Positions 1-5,684 of a DNA stretch of 7,739 bases are shown here, piece after piece. Under the pieces are notes generated by a model. The model saw nothing but the letters and a program-made list of their open reading frames with translations. It did no database searches and was not told the DNA's origin. Every line of letters begins with the position of its first letter. Position 1 is the stretch's first letter. This stretch comes from Chloroflexota bacterium. Its GTDB lineage: Bacteria > Chloroflexota > Dormibacteria > Aeolococcales > Aeolococcaceae. Made by a program: the position numbers and the translations under genes. The stretch is from positions 1-7,739 of the forward strand of contig JAQBPI010000051.1 in assembly GCA_028287605.1 (NCBI GenBank), written 5' to 3'.

Positions 1-636
1 ACGGTGTTTCCGGCCCCCGGCGCCGGCACGCCCATCCCTCCGCTCACCTTCGGTCCGGGATCGCCAGAGGGGTCGAACCCCGTCGCCGGCCCTCCTCCCG
101 AAACAGGAACGCACTCCGCGACGCCCCCCGGACCGGCGGCGGCACCTCCGGCCGGCGGGACACCCACAACTCTCCGGTCGCAGGGCGCCGGTGCACGGAC
201 GTCGACGGCCGCCCCGGCGCCCGCCCCCTCGGACACGTCGTCCCAGTCGCCCTCGGCCTGGGATCTCGCGGCCTGGTGGCCGTACGCCTCCACCGTGTCG
301 TCGGGTGCCTGCGGCGGGTCGTCATCGAGTGGATGCAACCAGGGGAGCGCCCAGGCGGGCAGGTGCTCGAACGTCGCCTATGACGGCGACACGGGTGCGG
401 TGCCGGACACCGGCCTCTGGCACCTCACCGTGCAGGTGGGCAGCGGAGGGACGCTGTGCGTTCACTGGGACAACGCCGGCATCGAGGGAACGCTCACCGG
501 ACCCGACGGCCGCAGCCGGCTCGTCCCCGGTGACACCTGGATGGTGCTGAGCGGCGGTCCGGGCCGGTACACGCTCCAGCTGCGCCGCATCGACCCGAGC
601 CGTCCGGACCACGCTCACCTGCAGATGTTCCTGTAG
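1..636 (+). CDS. C-terminal part of a Pro/Ala-rich, probably secreted protein (5' partial)
   Basis: The frame is open from the first base, so the true start probably lies outside the window; an in-frame GTG at position 4 is only a fallback. Counting from that GTG, about residues 1-85 are low-complexity Pro/Ala/Gly/Thr/Ser, like the flexible linkers of cell-wall or extracytoplasmic proteins. Residues from about 86 to 210 look like a small beta-rich domain with alternating hydrophobic strands (WHLTVQV, LCVHWD, YTLQLRRI). Four cysteines (about residues 103, 111, 121 and 152) could form two disulfides, which would suit an exported domain. No catalytic motif is visible and no family is recognised. 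It could be the extracellular tail of a membrane protein or a secreted beta-sandwich protein. G/C-rich third positions support coding; exported location is inferred from composition only. Confidence 0.6.
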   Translation, partial: TVFPAPGAGTPIPPLTFGPGSPEGSNPVAGPPPETGTHSATPPGPAAAPPAGGTPTTLRSQGAGARTSTAAPAPAPSDTSSQSPSAWDLAAWWPYASTVSSGACGGSSSSGCNQGSAQAGRCSNVAYDGDTGAVPDTGLWHLTVQVGSGGTLCVHWDNAGIEGTLTGPDGRSRLVPGDTWMVLSGGPGRYTLQLRRIDPSRPDHAHLQMFL

Positions 637-812
637 CCAGTGGACGGATCGGGAGAGATGCGTACGAAAGTGCGACGCGCTCCTCGACGCCGCGCCTGGT
701 CTGCGCACCGGGTACGGCTCCACCGCCCCGTCGGTCAGGGGACCGGAGGGAGGGAGGTAGCGGCGCCCCGCGAGCCACCGGCCGCGGAGGAGGGGTCGCC
801 CGGCCCAGCTCT

Positions 813-818
813 CATACT
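813..818 (+). promoter_or_regulatory. Candidate -10 element (CATACT), near-leaderless
   Basis: CATACT matches four of six bases of TATAAT and is the main A/T-rich spot in the otherwise GC-rich 190-bp gap (637-826). It ends 8 nt before the ATG at 827, so transcription would start at or just before the start codon. The intervening bases are a run of G with no clear AGGAGG. No convincing -35 box is seen. The rest of the gap holds no supported gene and no strong hairpin. Confidence 0.35.
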
Positions 819-826
819 GGGGGGCG

Positions 827-1771
827 ATGCCCCTCTTCCGCTGGCGCCGCAAGCCGCCGCCCGAGCCCGCGCCGGAGCCCGAGGTCGAGGTGCGGCCCGC
901 TGCCGAGCCGGGCTACTGGCAGCGCATCCTCGAGACCGATCAGCAGCGGCTGCTGCTCCGCTGTGTGACCGAGGACCTGCGTGGGCGGGGCCACGTCCCG
1001 CGAATGGAGGGCGCCGTGCTGGTCATCGACCGTGCCTCGGGCCCGCTGGTGCTGGGCCTCGACAACCTGGCCCAGGTCTGCGCGCAGCACCCCTCCGGCG
1101 ACTGGGCCGATCTGGTGCGCGCCCACTTCGACTCGATGCCGCTGCGGGAGCTGCCCCTGCCCGCGGACTTCGCCAACGCGAGGGGGATGCTCCGCGTCCG
1201 CCTCTACGGATCGGACACCAACCTCGGAGAGGCGCTGCGACGCCCGCTCACCGACTCGGTCGCGGTGGTGCTGGTGCTCGACTATCCCCGGGCGATCCAG
1301 TCGGTGTCGTCCGAGACCCTGCAGGGCTGGGGGGTCTCGGAGGACGAGGCCTTCTCGGCTGCGGCGGAGGGCACCTGGGGCGAGCCGGCGCCCCAGCGCG
1401 AGCAGGTCGGCGACCCCGACGACTCCGGCTTCACCGTGCTCCACGGCGAGTCGTTCTACACCGCGTCGCACGTGCTCCACCTGCCCACGCTGATGCCCGA
1501 CCTGCCCCCCGCGGGGGCGCTGCTGGCCATCCCCAACCGGCACCTGGTCGGCGTCCACCTGCTGCGCACCGCGTCCGGCGCGCTGGGCGCGGTGGGGGCG
1601 CTGATCCCCTTCGCCGCCGACTTCCACCAGCGCGGTCCCGGGGCGATCTCACCGGGGCTGCTGTGGTGGCGCGACGGCGGCTTCGTCGACCTGCCGGTGG
1701 TACGGCGCACCGACCGCGCCGAGCTCCATCCTCCGGAGGAGTTCACCGCCCTGCTCGACGCGCTGCCCTGA
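827..1771 (+). CDS. DUF1444/YtpQ-like conserved hypothetical protein
   Basis: A 314-residue soluble protein with no signal peptide or membrane segment. Residues 1-27 are basic then Pro/Glu-rich (RWRRK followed by a PEPEPE-type stretch). About 60-105 carry a strand-turn-helix pattern (VLVIDR, LVLGLDNLAQVC, DWADLVRAHF). About 145-290 (VAVVLVLDYP, WGVSEDEAF, FYTASHVLHLP, GALLAIPNRHLVGVHLL, and a strand ending GGFVDLPV) resembles the order of elements in the DUF1444 family of Bacillus YtpQ, judged from memory of the family rather than an alignment. Function is unknown in that family. ATG at 827 is chosen because the A/T-rich -10-like hexamer sits directly upstream and the gap before it does not look coding. 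Its 3' end overlaps the convergent PAP2 gene by 29 bp. Coding status is firm; the family assignment is tentative. Confidence 0.7.
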   Translation: MPLFRWRRKPPPEPAPEPEVEVRPAAEPGYWQRILETDQQRLLLRCVTEDLRGRGHVPRMEGAVLVIDRASGPLVLGLDNLAQVCAQHPSGDWADLVRAHFDSMPLRELPLPADFANARGMLRVRLYGSDTNLGEALRRPLTDSVAVVLVLDYPRAIQSVSSETLQGWGVSEDEAFSAAAEGTWGEPAPQREQVGDPDDSGFTVLHGESFYTASHVLHLPTLMPDLPPAGALLAIPNRHLVGVHLLRTASGALGAVGALIPFAADFHQRGPGAISPGLLWWRDGGFVDLPVVRRTDRAELHPPEEFTALLDALP

Positions 1772-2411
1772 CGGCGACGGAACCCGGCGGCTGGGACCGC
1801 GCCGCCGGACGCGAGACCACCGTGGCGGTGGCGGCCAGCCACACCCCGCAGAGCAGGACGCTGCCGAGCACGTCGCTCGGGTAGTGCACCGCGAGGGCGA
1901 TGCGCGAGAAGCCGACGGCGAGCACCAGCACGGCGGCGGCCAAAACGGTGGCGATCCGCACCCAGCGGCGCTCGGCGGTCTGCACGACGACGAGGGCCAC
2001 GGCGCCGTAGAAGGCGAGCGCCTCGCCGGCGTGCCCGGAGGGAAAGCTCGCGCCCCGCGCATCGAGGAGGGCGTCGAGCGGTCGCGGCCGGCTCACCAGC
2101 AGCTTCACCGACTGCACCAGGAGGACGGCTCCGAGGCTGCTCACCGCGATCAGCGCGACCGCGGTGTGACAGCGGCGGCGGAGCAGCACCACCGCCAGTG
2201 GGATGCCGATGGCGGTCAGGGTGACACCCGACCCGAGCCAGGTGACCACCCGCATGACGGACACCAGGCGGCGGTCCTCATGGGTGACCAGGGCGTGCAC
2301 CGCGGCCACGTCGGCATCGCGGATCAGCGGCACCAGCAGCGTCCCCAGCCCCCAGCCGAGCAGGACCAGGCAGAGCAGCACGACGGCCAGGACCGCCGCC
2401 GGCCTACGCAT
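1743..2411 (-). CDS. PAP2-family membrane phosphatase
   Basis: A 222-residue integral membrane protein with about six hydrophobic segments (roughly 5-29, 62-78, 83-102, 132-145, 151-168, 180-199). It has the complete three-part PAP2 acid phosphatase signature: K103-x6-R110-P111, then PSGH at 124-127, then S169-R170-x5-H176-x3-D180. In this family His127 acts as the general acid, His176 forms the phospho-enzyme and Asp180 supports it. Substrates are membrane phospholipids such as phosphatidate or undecaprenyl diphosphate; sequence alone does not say which. The ATG lies inside the last codons of the upstream lipid kinase (8-bp overlap), so the two are very likely co-transcribed and translationally coupled. 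Fused PAP2/diacylglycerol-kinase proteins are known in actinobacteria; here the parts are separate and in the order kinase then phosphatase. The C-terminal ~20 residues are basic and low-complexity. Confidence 0.92.
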   Translation of the reverse strand: MRRPAAVLAVVLLCLVLLGWGLGTLLVPLIRDADVAAVHALVTHEDRRLVSVMRVVTWLGSGVTLTAIGIPLAVVLLRRRCHTAVALIAVSSLGAVLLVQSVKLLVSRPRPLDALLDARGASFPSGHAGEALAFYGAVALVVVQTAERRWVRIATVLAAAVLVLAVGFSRIALAVHYPSDVLGSVLLCGVWLAATATVVSRPAARSQPPGSVAVRAARRAGR

Positions 2412-3333
2412 GCTCGACGTCGACGAAGCTCTGCGCCACCGCCACCCGCAGCCCCTCGGCGGCGAGCAGGAAGTCGCCGGGGATGTTGCCGGCGAGCTCG
2501 CCGTCGAGGATGACCCCCTGCGGGGTGTCGCTGTGGACCCGCAGCCCGCCGGTGTGCTCGAGGTGCAGCCCCCGGGGCAGGCGGCGGCGACGCAGCACCA
2601 CCGACACGGCGGCGGCGACGAGACGGTGCAGCGGCATGTCCTCGACGGCGAGGACGTCGAGGCGCCGGTCGTCCACGTCGGAGCCGGGGAGCGCCAGCCG
2701 CAGCCAGCCGCCGAAGATCGGCGCGTTGACGACCGAGAGGTGGATCACGGTGGTCTCGACCTGGCGGCCGTCGAGGTGCAGCGTGCAGGTGAAGGGATGG
2801 CGGTGCCGCAGCGCGAGCAGCGCGGCCACCACGTAGGTGAGGTGGCCGAGGCGCCGCCGGATGGTGGGGCGCGTCGCCAGCTTGGCGAACTCGACGTCGA
2901 TGCCCATGGCGGCGGCGTGCACGAAGTGGCGCGGGGACCCTCCCGGCGTCACGAACTGGCCCACGTCGACGGTGGCGACCTTCCCCTCCACCAGCAGCCG
3001 CGCCGCATCCTCGACCCGGGCGGGGATGCAGAGGCTGCGGGCGACGTCGTTCGACGTCCCCAGGGGGAGGATGCCCAGCACCGCGCCGGTGTCGGCGACG
3101 CAGCCGACCACCGCACCCACGGTGCCGTCGCCGCCGGCGGCGACGATCAGCGGCCGCCCCGGCTCGGGCCGCGCCGCCCACTCCTGGACGCGTCCGATCT
3201 CGGCGATGTCGACCTCGTCGAGGATCTCCAGCCCCACGCGGACGAGGGCCGCCCTGGCCGGGCCGAGCAGGCGAGCCGCCCTCCCGGCGTGCGGATTGCT
3301 GACGAGGACGACGGCGCGGGGCAGCTCAGACAT
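2404..3333 (-). CDS. Diacylglycerol kinase-family lipid kinase (DagK/YegS type)
   Basis: A 309-residue soluble or membrane-associated kinase that transfers ATP phosphate to a lipid alcohol such as diacylglycerol, giving phosphatidate. The DAGK catalytic signature is intact: NPHAG at 13-17 (the N-P-x-S/A-G start), GGDGT at 67-71 for nucleotide binding, and LPLGTSND at 89-96. The C-terminal beta-sandwich half carries DVDDRRLDVLAVED near 219-232 and the conserved acidic DGEL at 277-280. Length is typical for the family (about 290-330). The ATG at 3333 follows a GGTGG with a 6-nt spacer. It is the first gene of a two-gene operon with the PAP2 phosphatase and is divergent from the small gene at 3412 across a 78-bp gap. 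The exact lipid substrate cannot be read from sequence; sphingosine or other lipids are possible. Confidence 0.92.
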   Translation of the reverse strand: MSELPRAVVLVSNPHAGRAARLLGPARAALVRVGLEILDEVDIAEIGRVQEWAARPEPGRPLIVAAGGDGTVGAVVGCVADTGAVLGILPLGTSNDVARSLCIPARVEDAARLLVEGKVATVDVGQFVTPGGSPRHFVHAAAMGIDVEFAKLATRPTIRRRLGHLTYVVAALLALRHRHPFTCTLHLDGRQVETTVIHLSVVNAPIFGGWLRLALPGSDVDDRRLDVLAVEDMPLHRLVAAAVSVVLRRRRLPRGLHLEHTGGLRVHSDTPQGVILDGELAGNIPGDFLLAAEGLRVAVAQSFVDVEHA

Positions 3334-3345
3334 GGATCGCCACCC

Positions 3346-3351
3346 AGGCTA
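3346..3351 (-). promoter_or_regulatory. Possible -10 (TAGCCT) of the lipid kinase/PAP2 operon
   Basis: On the minus strand TAGCCT fits the relaxed TAnnnT pattern of high-GC bacteria and ends 12 nt before the kinase ATG, leaving room for a short leader with the GGTGG. It lies in the 78-bp divergent gap between 3333 and 3412. There is no recognisable -35, so this is weak. Confidence 0.25.
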
Positions 3352-3398
3352 CCGCTCCCACCCGATGCCGATGCCCGTCGTCGGCGCGCGCGATCGGT

Positions 3399-3404
3399 GA
3401 CACT
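3399..3404 (+). promoter_or_regulatory. Possible -10 (GACACT) giving a leaderless transcript
   Basis: GACACT matches only three of six bases of TATAAT, but it ends exactly 7 nt before the ATG at 3412 and no Shine-Dalgarno sequence lies in between. The same geometry occurs at 4450-4464 with a much better hexamer, which is the main reason to list it. Confidence 0.25.
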
Positions 3405-3411
3405 CACGTCG

Positions 3412-3810
3412 ATGACGGAACAGTCCGAGGCACTGGCGCGCATCGCAGGCTCCATCGCACACCTGCGGCCCTCGAACCCGGGCGAGGTCCGCGACATGAC
3501 GGAGCGGCCCTACGTCGTGACCGGCAACCTCGCCCGGTGGCTCGTGGAGAACCGGAGCAGGCTCGCGGACGCGGAGGTCAGAGCGCTCTTCGACGCGGTC
3601 GAGAAGCAGCTGCTCGGTGGCACCACGCCGGTGCGCGAGCTGGTGGCCGAGGGGCTGCTCGAGGACCTGCAGAACCTCGGCGCCAAGAAGGGGACGCCGG
3701 ACGAGGAATGGCTCCAGCATCTCGGCACGAGGACGCTGCAGACCTGGCGGCTGATCCAGGACATGTGGGCGGGCCGGCTCACCACCGCGGACTACAGGCG
3801 CCGCCTGTGA
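3412..3810 (+). CDS. Small helical hypothetical protein (132 aa)
   Basis: A 132-residue, mostly helical, soluble protein with no signal peptide or membrane segment. Residues 37-67 (VTGNLARWLVE, then DAEVRALFDAVEKQLL), 72-92 (PVRELVAEGLLEDLQNLG) and 97-118 (DEEWLQHLGTRTLQTWRLIQDMW) look like three to four amphipathic helices. The pattern loosely recalls small uncharacterised DUF7674-type or immunity-protein-like families, but I cannot assign it. An inner ATG at 3496 has a plausible GAGG upstream. The 3412 start is preferred because codons between the two starts keep near-complete G/C third positions. The gene is divergent from the lipid kinase and ends in two hairpins just before the tRNA. No toxin gene lies next to it, so a toxin-immunity role has no support from context. 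Confidence 0.7.
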   Translation: MTEQSEALARIAGSIAHLRPSNPGEVRDMTERPYVVTGNLARWLVENRSRLADAEVRALFDAVEKQLLGGTTPVRELVAEGLLEDLQNLGAKKGTPDEEWLQHLGTRTLQTWRLIQDMWAGRLTTADYRRRL

Positions 3811-3847
3811 CCTCTCCCGGGGGACCGCCCGCGAACCCCTGGGGGAG
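3794..3847 (+). terminator. Tandem GC-rich hairpins at the 3' end of the small gene
   Basis: The first hairpin pairs ACAGGC (3794-3799) with GCCTGT (3803-3808), a perfect 6-bp stem with loop GCC that runs into the TGA stop. The second pairs CTCTCCCGGGGG (3812-3823) with CCCCTGGGGGAG (3836-3847), a 12-bp stem with two G-U wobbles and a 12-nt loop. There is no U-tract. Because the wobbles become A-C mismatches on the other strand, the long stem fits the plus-strand transcript best, although it also lies 6 bp beyond the 3' end of the convergent tRNA and could serve both. Confidence 0.5.
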
Positions 3848-3853
3848 CGCCGC

Positions 3854-3932
3854 TGGCGACCCCGATCGGATTCGAACCGACGATCTCCACCTTGACAGGG
3901 TGGCGTGTTAGGCCAGGCTACACCACGGGGCC
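3854..3932 (-). tRNA. tRNA-Asp (anticodon GTC), CCA encoded
   Basis: A full cloverleaf folds on the minus strand. The acceptor arm GGCCCCG pairs with CGGGGTC (one G-U pair). The D arm GTGT/ACAC encloses AGCCTGGCCTA. The anticodon arm CCACC/GGTGG carries loop CTGTCAA, giving anticodon GTC, read as Asp. The T arm GTCGG/CCGAT holds loop TTCGAAT. The discriminator base is G, the aspartate identity base, and CCA follows in the DNA (76 nt plus CCA). It is convergent with the small gene at 3412 and divergent from the Nudix gene. No integrase or duplicated tRNA end is visible, so there is no sign that it serves as an integration site here. Confidence 0.97.
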
Positions 3933-3947
3933 GCGTGCGCTGCCGGG

Positions 3948-3953
3948 ATGATA
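3948..3953 (-). promoter_or_regulatory. Extended -10 promoter element of tRNA-Asp (TGC-TATCAT)
   Basis: Read on the minus strand, TATCAT matches five of six bases of the -10 consensus and is preceded by TGC, the TGn of an extended -10. It ends 15 nt before the mature tRNA 5' end, giving a short 5' leader for RNase P to remove. No clear -35 box is seen 17 bp further upstream, as expected for an extended -10 promoter. Confidence 0.6.
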
Positions 3954-3993
3954 GCACCGGCCTCCGGTGGCCTCGGCTGCCATCCTGAGGGCC

Positions 3994-4452
3994 ATGAGCC
4001 CGCGCCCGCGCCGCGTCGACGAGGTCTCCGCCGGAGGGGTGGTGGTGCGCCCTGGCCAGGCCGGCTGGGAGGCGTGCCTGATCGGAGTGCAGGGCTCCTG
4101 GAGCCTGCCCAAGGGCATCGTCGAGGCGGGCGAGAGCCCCGCGCAGGCGGCGCTGCGGGAGATCTCGGAGGAGATCGGCATCCCCCTCGACCGGCTGAGG
4201 ATGCGGGGGCCGCTGCCCGCCTCGGAGTACGCCTACCGGCGCGAGGGACGGCTGGTGTTCAAGCGCGTCGACCACTACCTGGTCGAGGTGGACGCCGGCA
4301 CCGAGGCGGTGCCGCAGGCGGGAGAGGTCGACGAGGTCGCCTGGGTGCCACTCGCCGAGGCGCCCTCGCGGGTCACCTACCGCGACCTGCGCGCCGCGCT
4401 CACCGAGGCGGCGCGGGTGCTGGACGAAGCCGCGGACAGGCCGCCTCCGTAG
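3994..4452 (+). CDS. Nudix hydrolase (MutT/Ap4A-type)
   Basis: A 152-residue cytosolic hydrolase that cleaves a nucleoside diphosphate linked to another moiety. The Nudix box G-x5-E-x7-R-E-U-x-E-E-x-G-U is perfect at residues 41-63 (from GIVEAGE to REISEEIGI), so the metal-binding glutamates are all present. It is preceded by WSLPK at 36-40, the form seen in the LPKGH-like group that includes diadenosine-polyphosphate hydrolases and mycobacterial MutT4, and followed by a strand with FKRVDHYLVEV. Actual substrate is unknown: Ap4A, oxidised dNTPs or other nucleotides are possible. The ATG at 3994 has GAGGG close upstream; a GTG at 3967 would add nine residues and is less likely. It is divergent from tRNA-Asp and ends 11 bp before the MshC-like gene, so read-through into that gene is likely. 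Confidence 0.93.
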   Translation: MSPRPRRVDEVSAGGVVVRPGQAGWEACLIGVQGSWSLPKGIVEAGESPAQAALREISEEIGIPLDRLRMRGPLPASEYAYRREGRLVFKRVDHYLVEVDAGTEAVPQAGEVDEVAWVPLAEAPSRVTYRDLRAALTEAARVLDEAADRPPP

Positions 4453-4455
4453 AAT
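4450..4455 (+). promoter_or_regulatory. -10 element TAGAAT overlapping the Nudix stop codon
   Basis: TAGAAT matches five of six bases of TATAAT, and its first three bases are the TAG stop of the Nudix gene. It ends 8 nt before the ATG at 4464. No Shine-Dalgarno sequence is present in those 8 nt, so transcription from here would give a leaderless or nearly leaderless mRNA. A -35-like TGGACG at 4421-4426 is 23 bp away, too far for an ordinary promoter. Confidence 0.5.
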
Positions 4456-4463
4456 CGTCCGAG

Positions 4464-5684
4464 ATGCAGCTGTACGACACGGCGGCACGCACGGTGCGGC
4501 CCCTCGAGCCCGCCGGCGACCCCGTGACCCTCTACGTGTGCGGCATCACGCCCTACGACGCCGCCCACCTCGGCCACGCCTTCACCTACCACGTCTTCGA
4601 CGTGATCACCCGCCGGCTGCTGGCGGCGGGCCGGCGGGTGCGGAGCGTCCGCAACGTCACCGACATCGACGACGACATCTTCCGCGTCGCCCGGGAGCGC
4701 GGCGTCGACGCCCGGGCGCTGGTCGCATTCCAGGTGTCGCGCTTCGACCTGGAGATGGCGAGCATCGACATCCTGCCGGTGGCGGTGCCGTACGCCTCGG
4801 CGCACGTCCCCGAGATGGTCGACTGGATCCGCCGGCTGGAGGCGGCCGGCTTCGCGTACCCGCGGGACGGCCGGGTCTACTTCGACACCGCCCGCTTCGA
4901 CCGCTACGGCCGGCTCAGCGGCCTGAGCCGCGAGGAGATGATCGCCCTCAGCCGCGAGTGCGGCGCCGACCCCGACGACCCGCGCAAGCGCGATCCGCTC
5001 GACTTCATCCTGTGGCAGCCCTCGCTGCCCGACGAGCCGCGCTGGCCCAGCCCGTGGGGCGACGGCCGTCCCGGCTGGCACATCGAGTGCTCGGTCATTG
5101 CCACCCACGAGCTCGGGGCGACCGTCGACATCCACGGCGGCGGCGACGACCTCGTCTATCCCCATCACGAGTCGGAGATCGCCCAGACCGAGGCGCTCCA
5201 GGACGATCCCCTGGCCCGGCACTGGGTGCACGTCGCGATGGTGCAGCTCGACGGGGTGAAGATGAGCAAGTCGCTCGGGAACCTCGTCTTCGTCCGCGAC
5301 CTGGTCGCCAAGGCCCCGCCCGGCGCCGCCCGGCTGGTGCTCGCGGCGCACCACCACCGCACCGCCTGGTCGTACACCGAGGACGACCTCGACACCGCCC
5401 GGGAGCGGTACTCCACCTGGTGCGGTGCGCTCAGCGGGGACCGGAGGCTCGACCCCGAGGAGGCCGCCGCCGCCGAGCGGGAGTTCTTCGCCCGCCTCGA
5501 CGACGACCTCGACACCCCCGGGGCGCTGGGCGTGCTCGACCGGATCGCCACCCGGGGGAGCCGGTCGCAGGCGGCCGGCGGGGTTCCGGCGGCGCCGCTG
5601 ATGGCACGCCTCTCTGGAGTGATCGGCGTCGAGCTGGACCCCGTCGCCACCCTGCCCCTCACGGAGCCGCGCCGGGTCAGCTGA
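4464..5684 (+). CDS. mshC: MshC-like cysteine ligase (CysRS homologue without anticodon domain)
   Basis: A 406-residue class I aminoacyl-tRNA-synthetase-fold enzyme. It should activate cysteine with ATP and, if it is MshC, join it to GlcN-inositol in mycothiol synthesis. Cys26, Cys209, His234 and Glu238 match the zinc site that holds the cysteine substrate. The HIGH motif is HLGH (35-38) and KMSKS is at 266-270. The N-terminal motif reads [15 protein letters not shown], the MshC form; true CysRS has CGPTVYD..HIGNAR. Only about 136 residues follow KMSKS: they include the helical [10 protein letters not shown] segment (347-355) but leave no room for the anticodon-binding domain of a ~460-residue CysRS. 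Both points favour MshC over CysS. The alternative is a shortened tRNA ligase or a ligase for another amine. It lies 11 bp after the Nudix gene and its stop overlaps the convergent DAHP synthase stop. Confidence 0.75.
   Translation: MQLYDTAARTVRPLEPAGDPVTLYVCGITPYDAAHLGHAFTYHVFDVITRRLLAAGRRVRSVRNVTDIDDDIFRVARERGVDARALVAFQVSRFDLEMASIDILPVAVPYASAHVPEMVDWIRRLEAAGFAYPRDGRVYFDTARFDRYGRLSGLSREEMIALSRECGADPDDPRKRDPLDFILWQPSLPDEPRWPSPWGDGRPGWHIECSVIATHELGATVDIHGGGDDLVYPHHESEIAQTEALQDDPLARHWVHVAMVQLDGVKMSKSLGNLVFVRDLVAKAPPGAARLVLAAHHHRTAWSYTEDDLDTARERYSTWCGALSGDRRLDPEEAAAAEREFFARLDDDLDTPGALGVLDRIATRGSRSQAAGGVPAAPLMARLSGVIGVELDPVATLPLTEPRRVS

Noticed and set aside
738..757. G-rich run in the 637-826 gap as a G-quadruplex
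   Set aside because: Only three tracts of three or more G are present, with short GG runs otherwise; in DNA this GC-rich it is not distinctive.
640..1884. Long plus-strand open frame (414 codons) across the DUF1444-like gene
   Set aside because: It is an Arg/Ala/Gly/Pro-rich shadow in another frame of the gene at 827-1771, expected at this GC content; it has no domain-like pattern.
2203..3400. Long plus-strand open frame antisense to the lipid kinase and PAP2 genes
   Set aside because: His/Gln/Asp-rich shadow of two genes with complete catalytic motifs on the other strand; only the part from 3412 on is real.
3412..3810. Small protein as an immunity or antitoxin gene
   Set aside because: Only a loose resemblance to such families, and no neighbouring toxin; neighbours are housekeeping genes.
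3854..3932. tRNA-Asp as an integration (att) site
   Set aside because: No integrase, no repeated tRNA 3' end and no mobile-element genes are visible in the window.
3948..4463. N-terminal extension of the MshC-like protein reaching back to 3948
   Set aside because: The extension is the out-of-frame shadow of the Nudix gene; homology to the ligase family begins at the ATG at 4464.
4464..5684. Ordinary cysteinyl-tRNA synthetase (CysS)
   Set aside because: The N-terminal motif is of the MshC type and the anticodon-binding C-terminal domain is missing; kept as an alternative but not as the main call.
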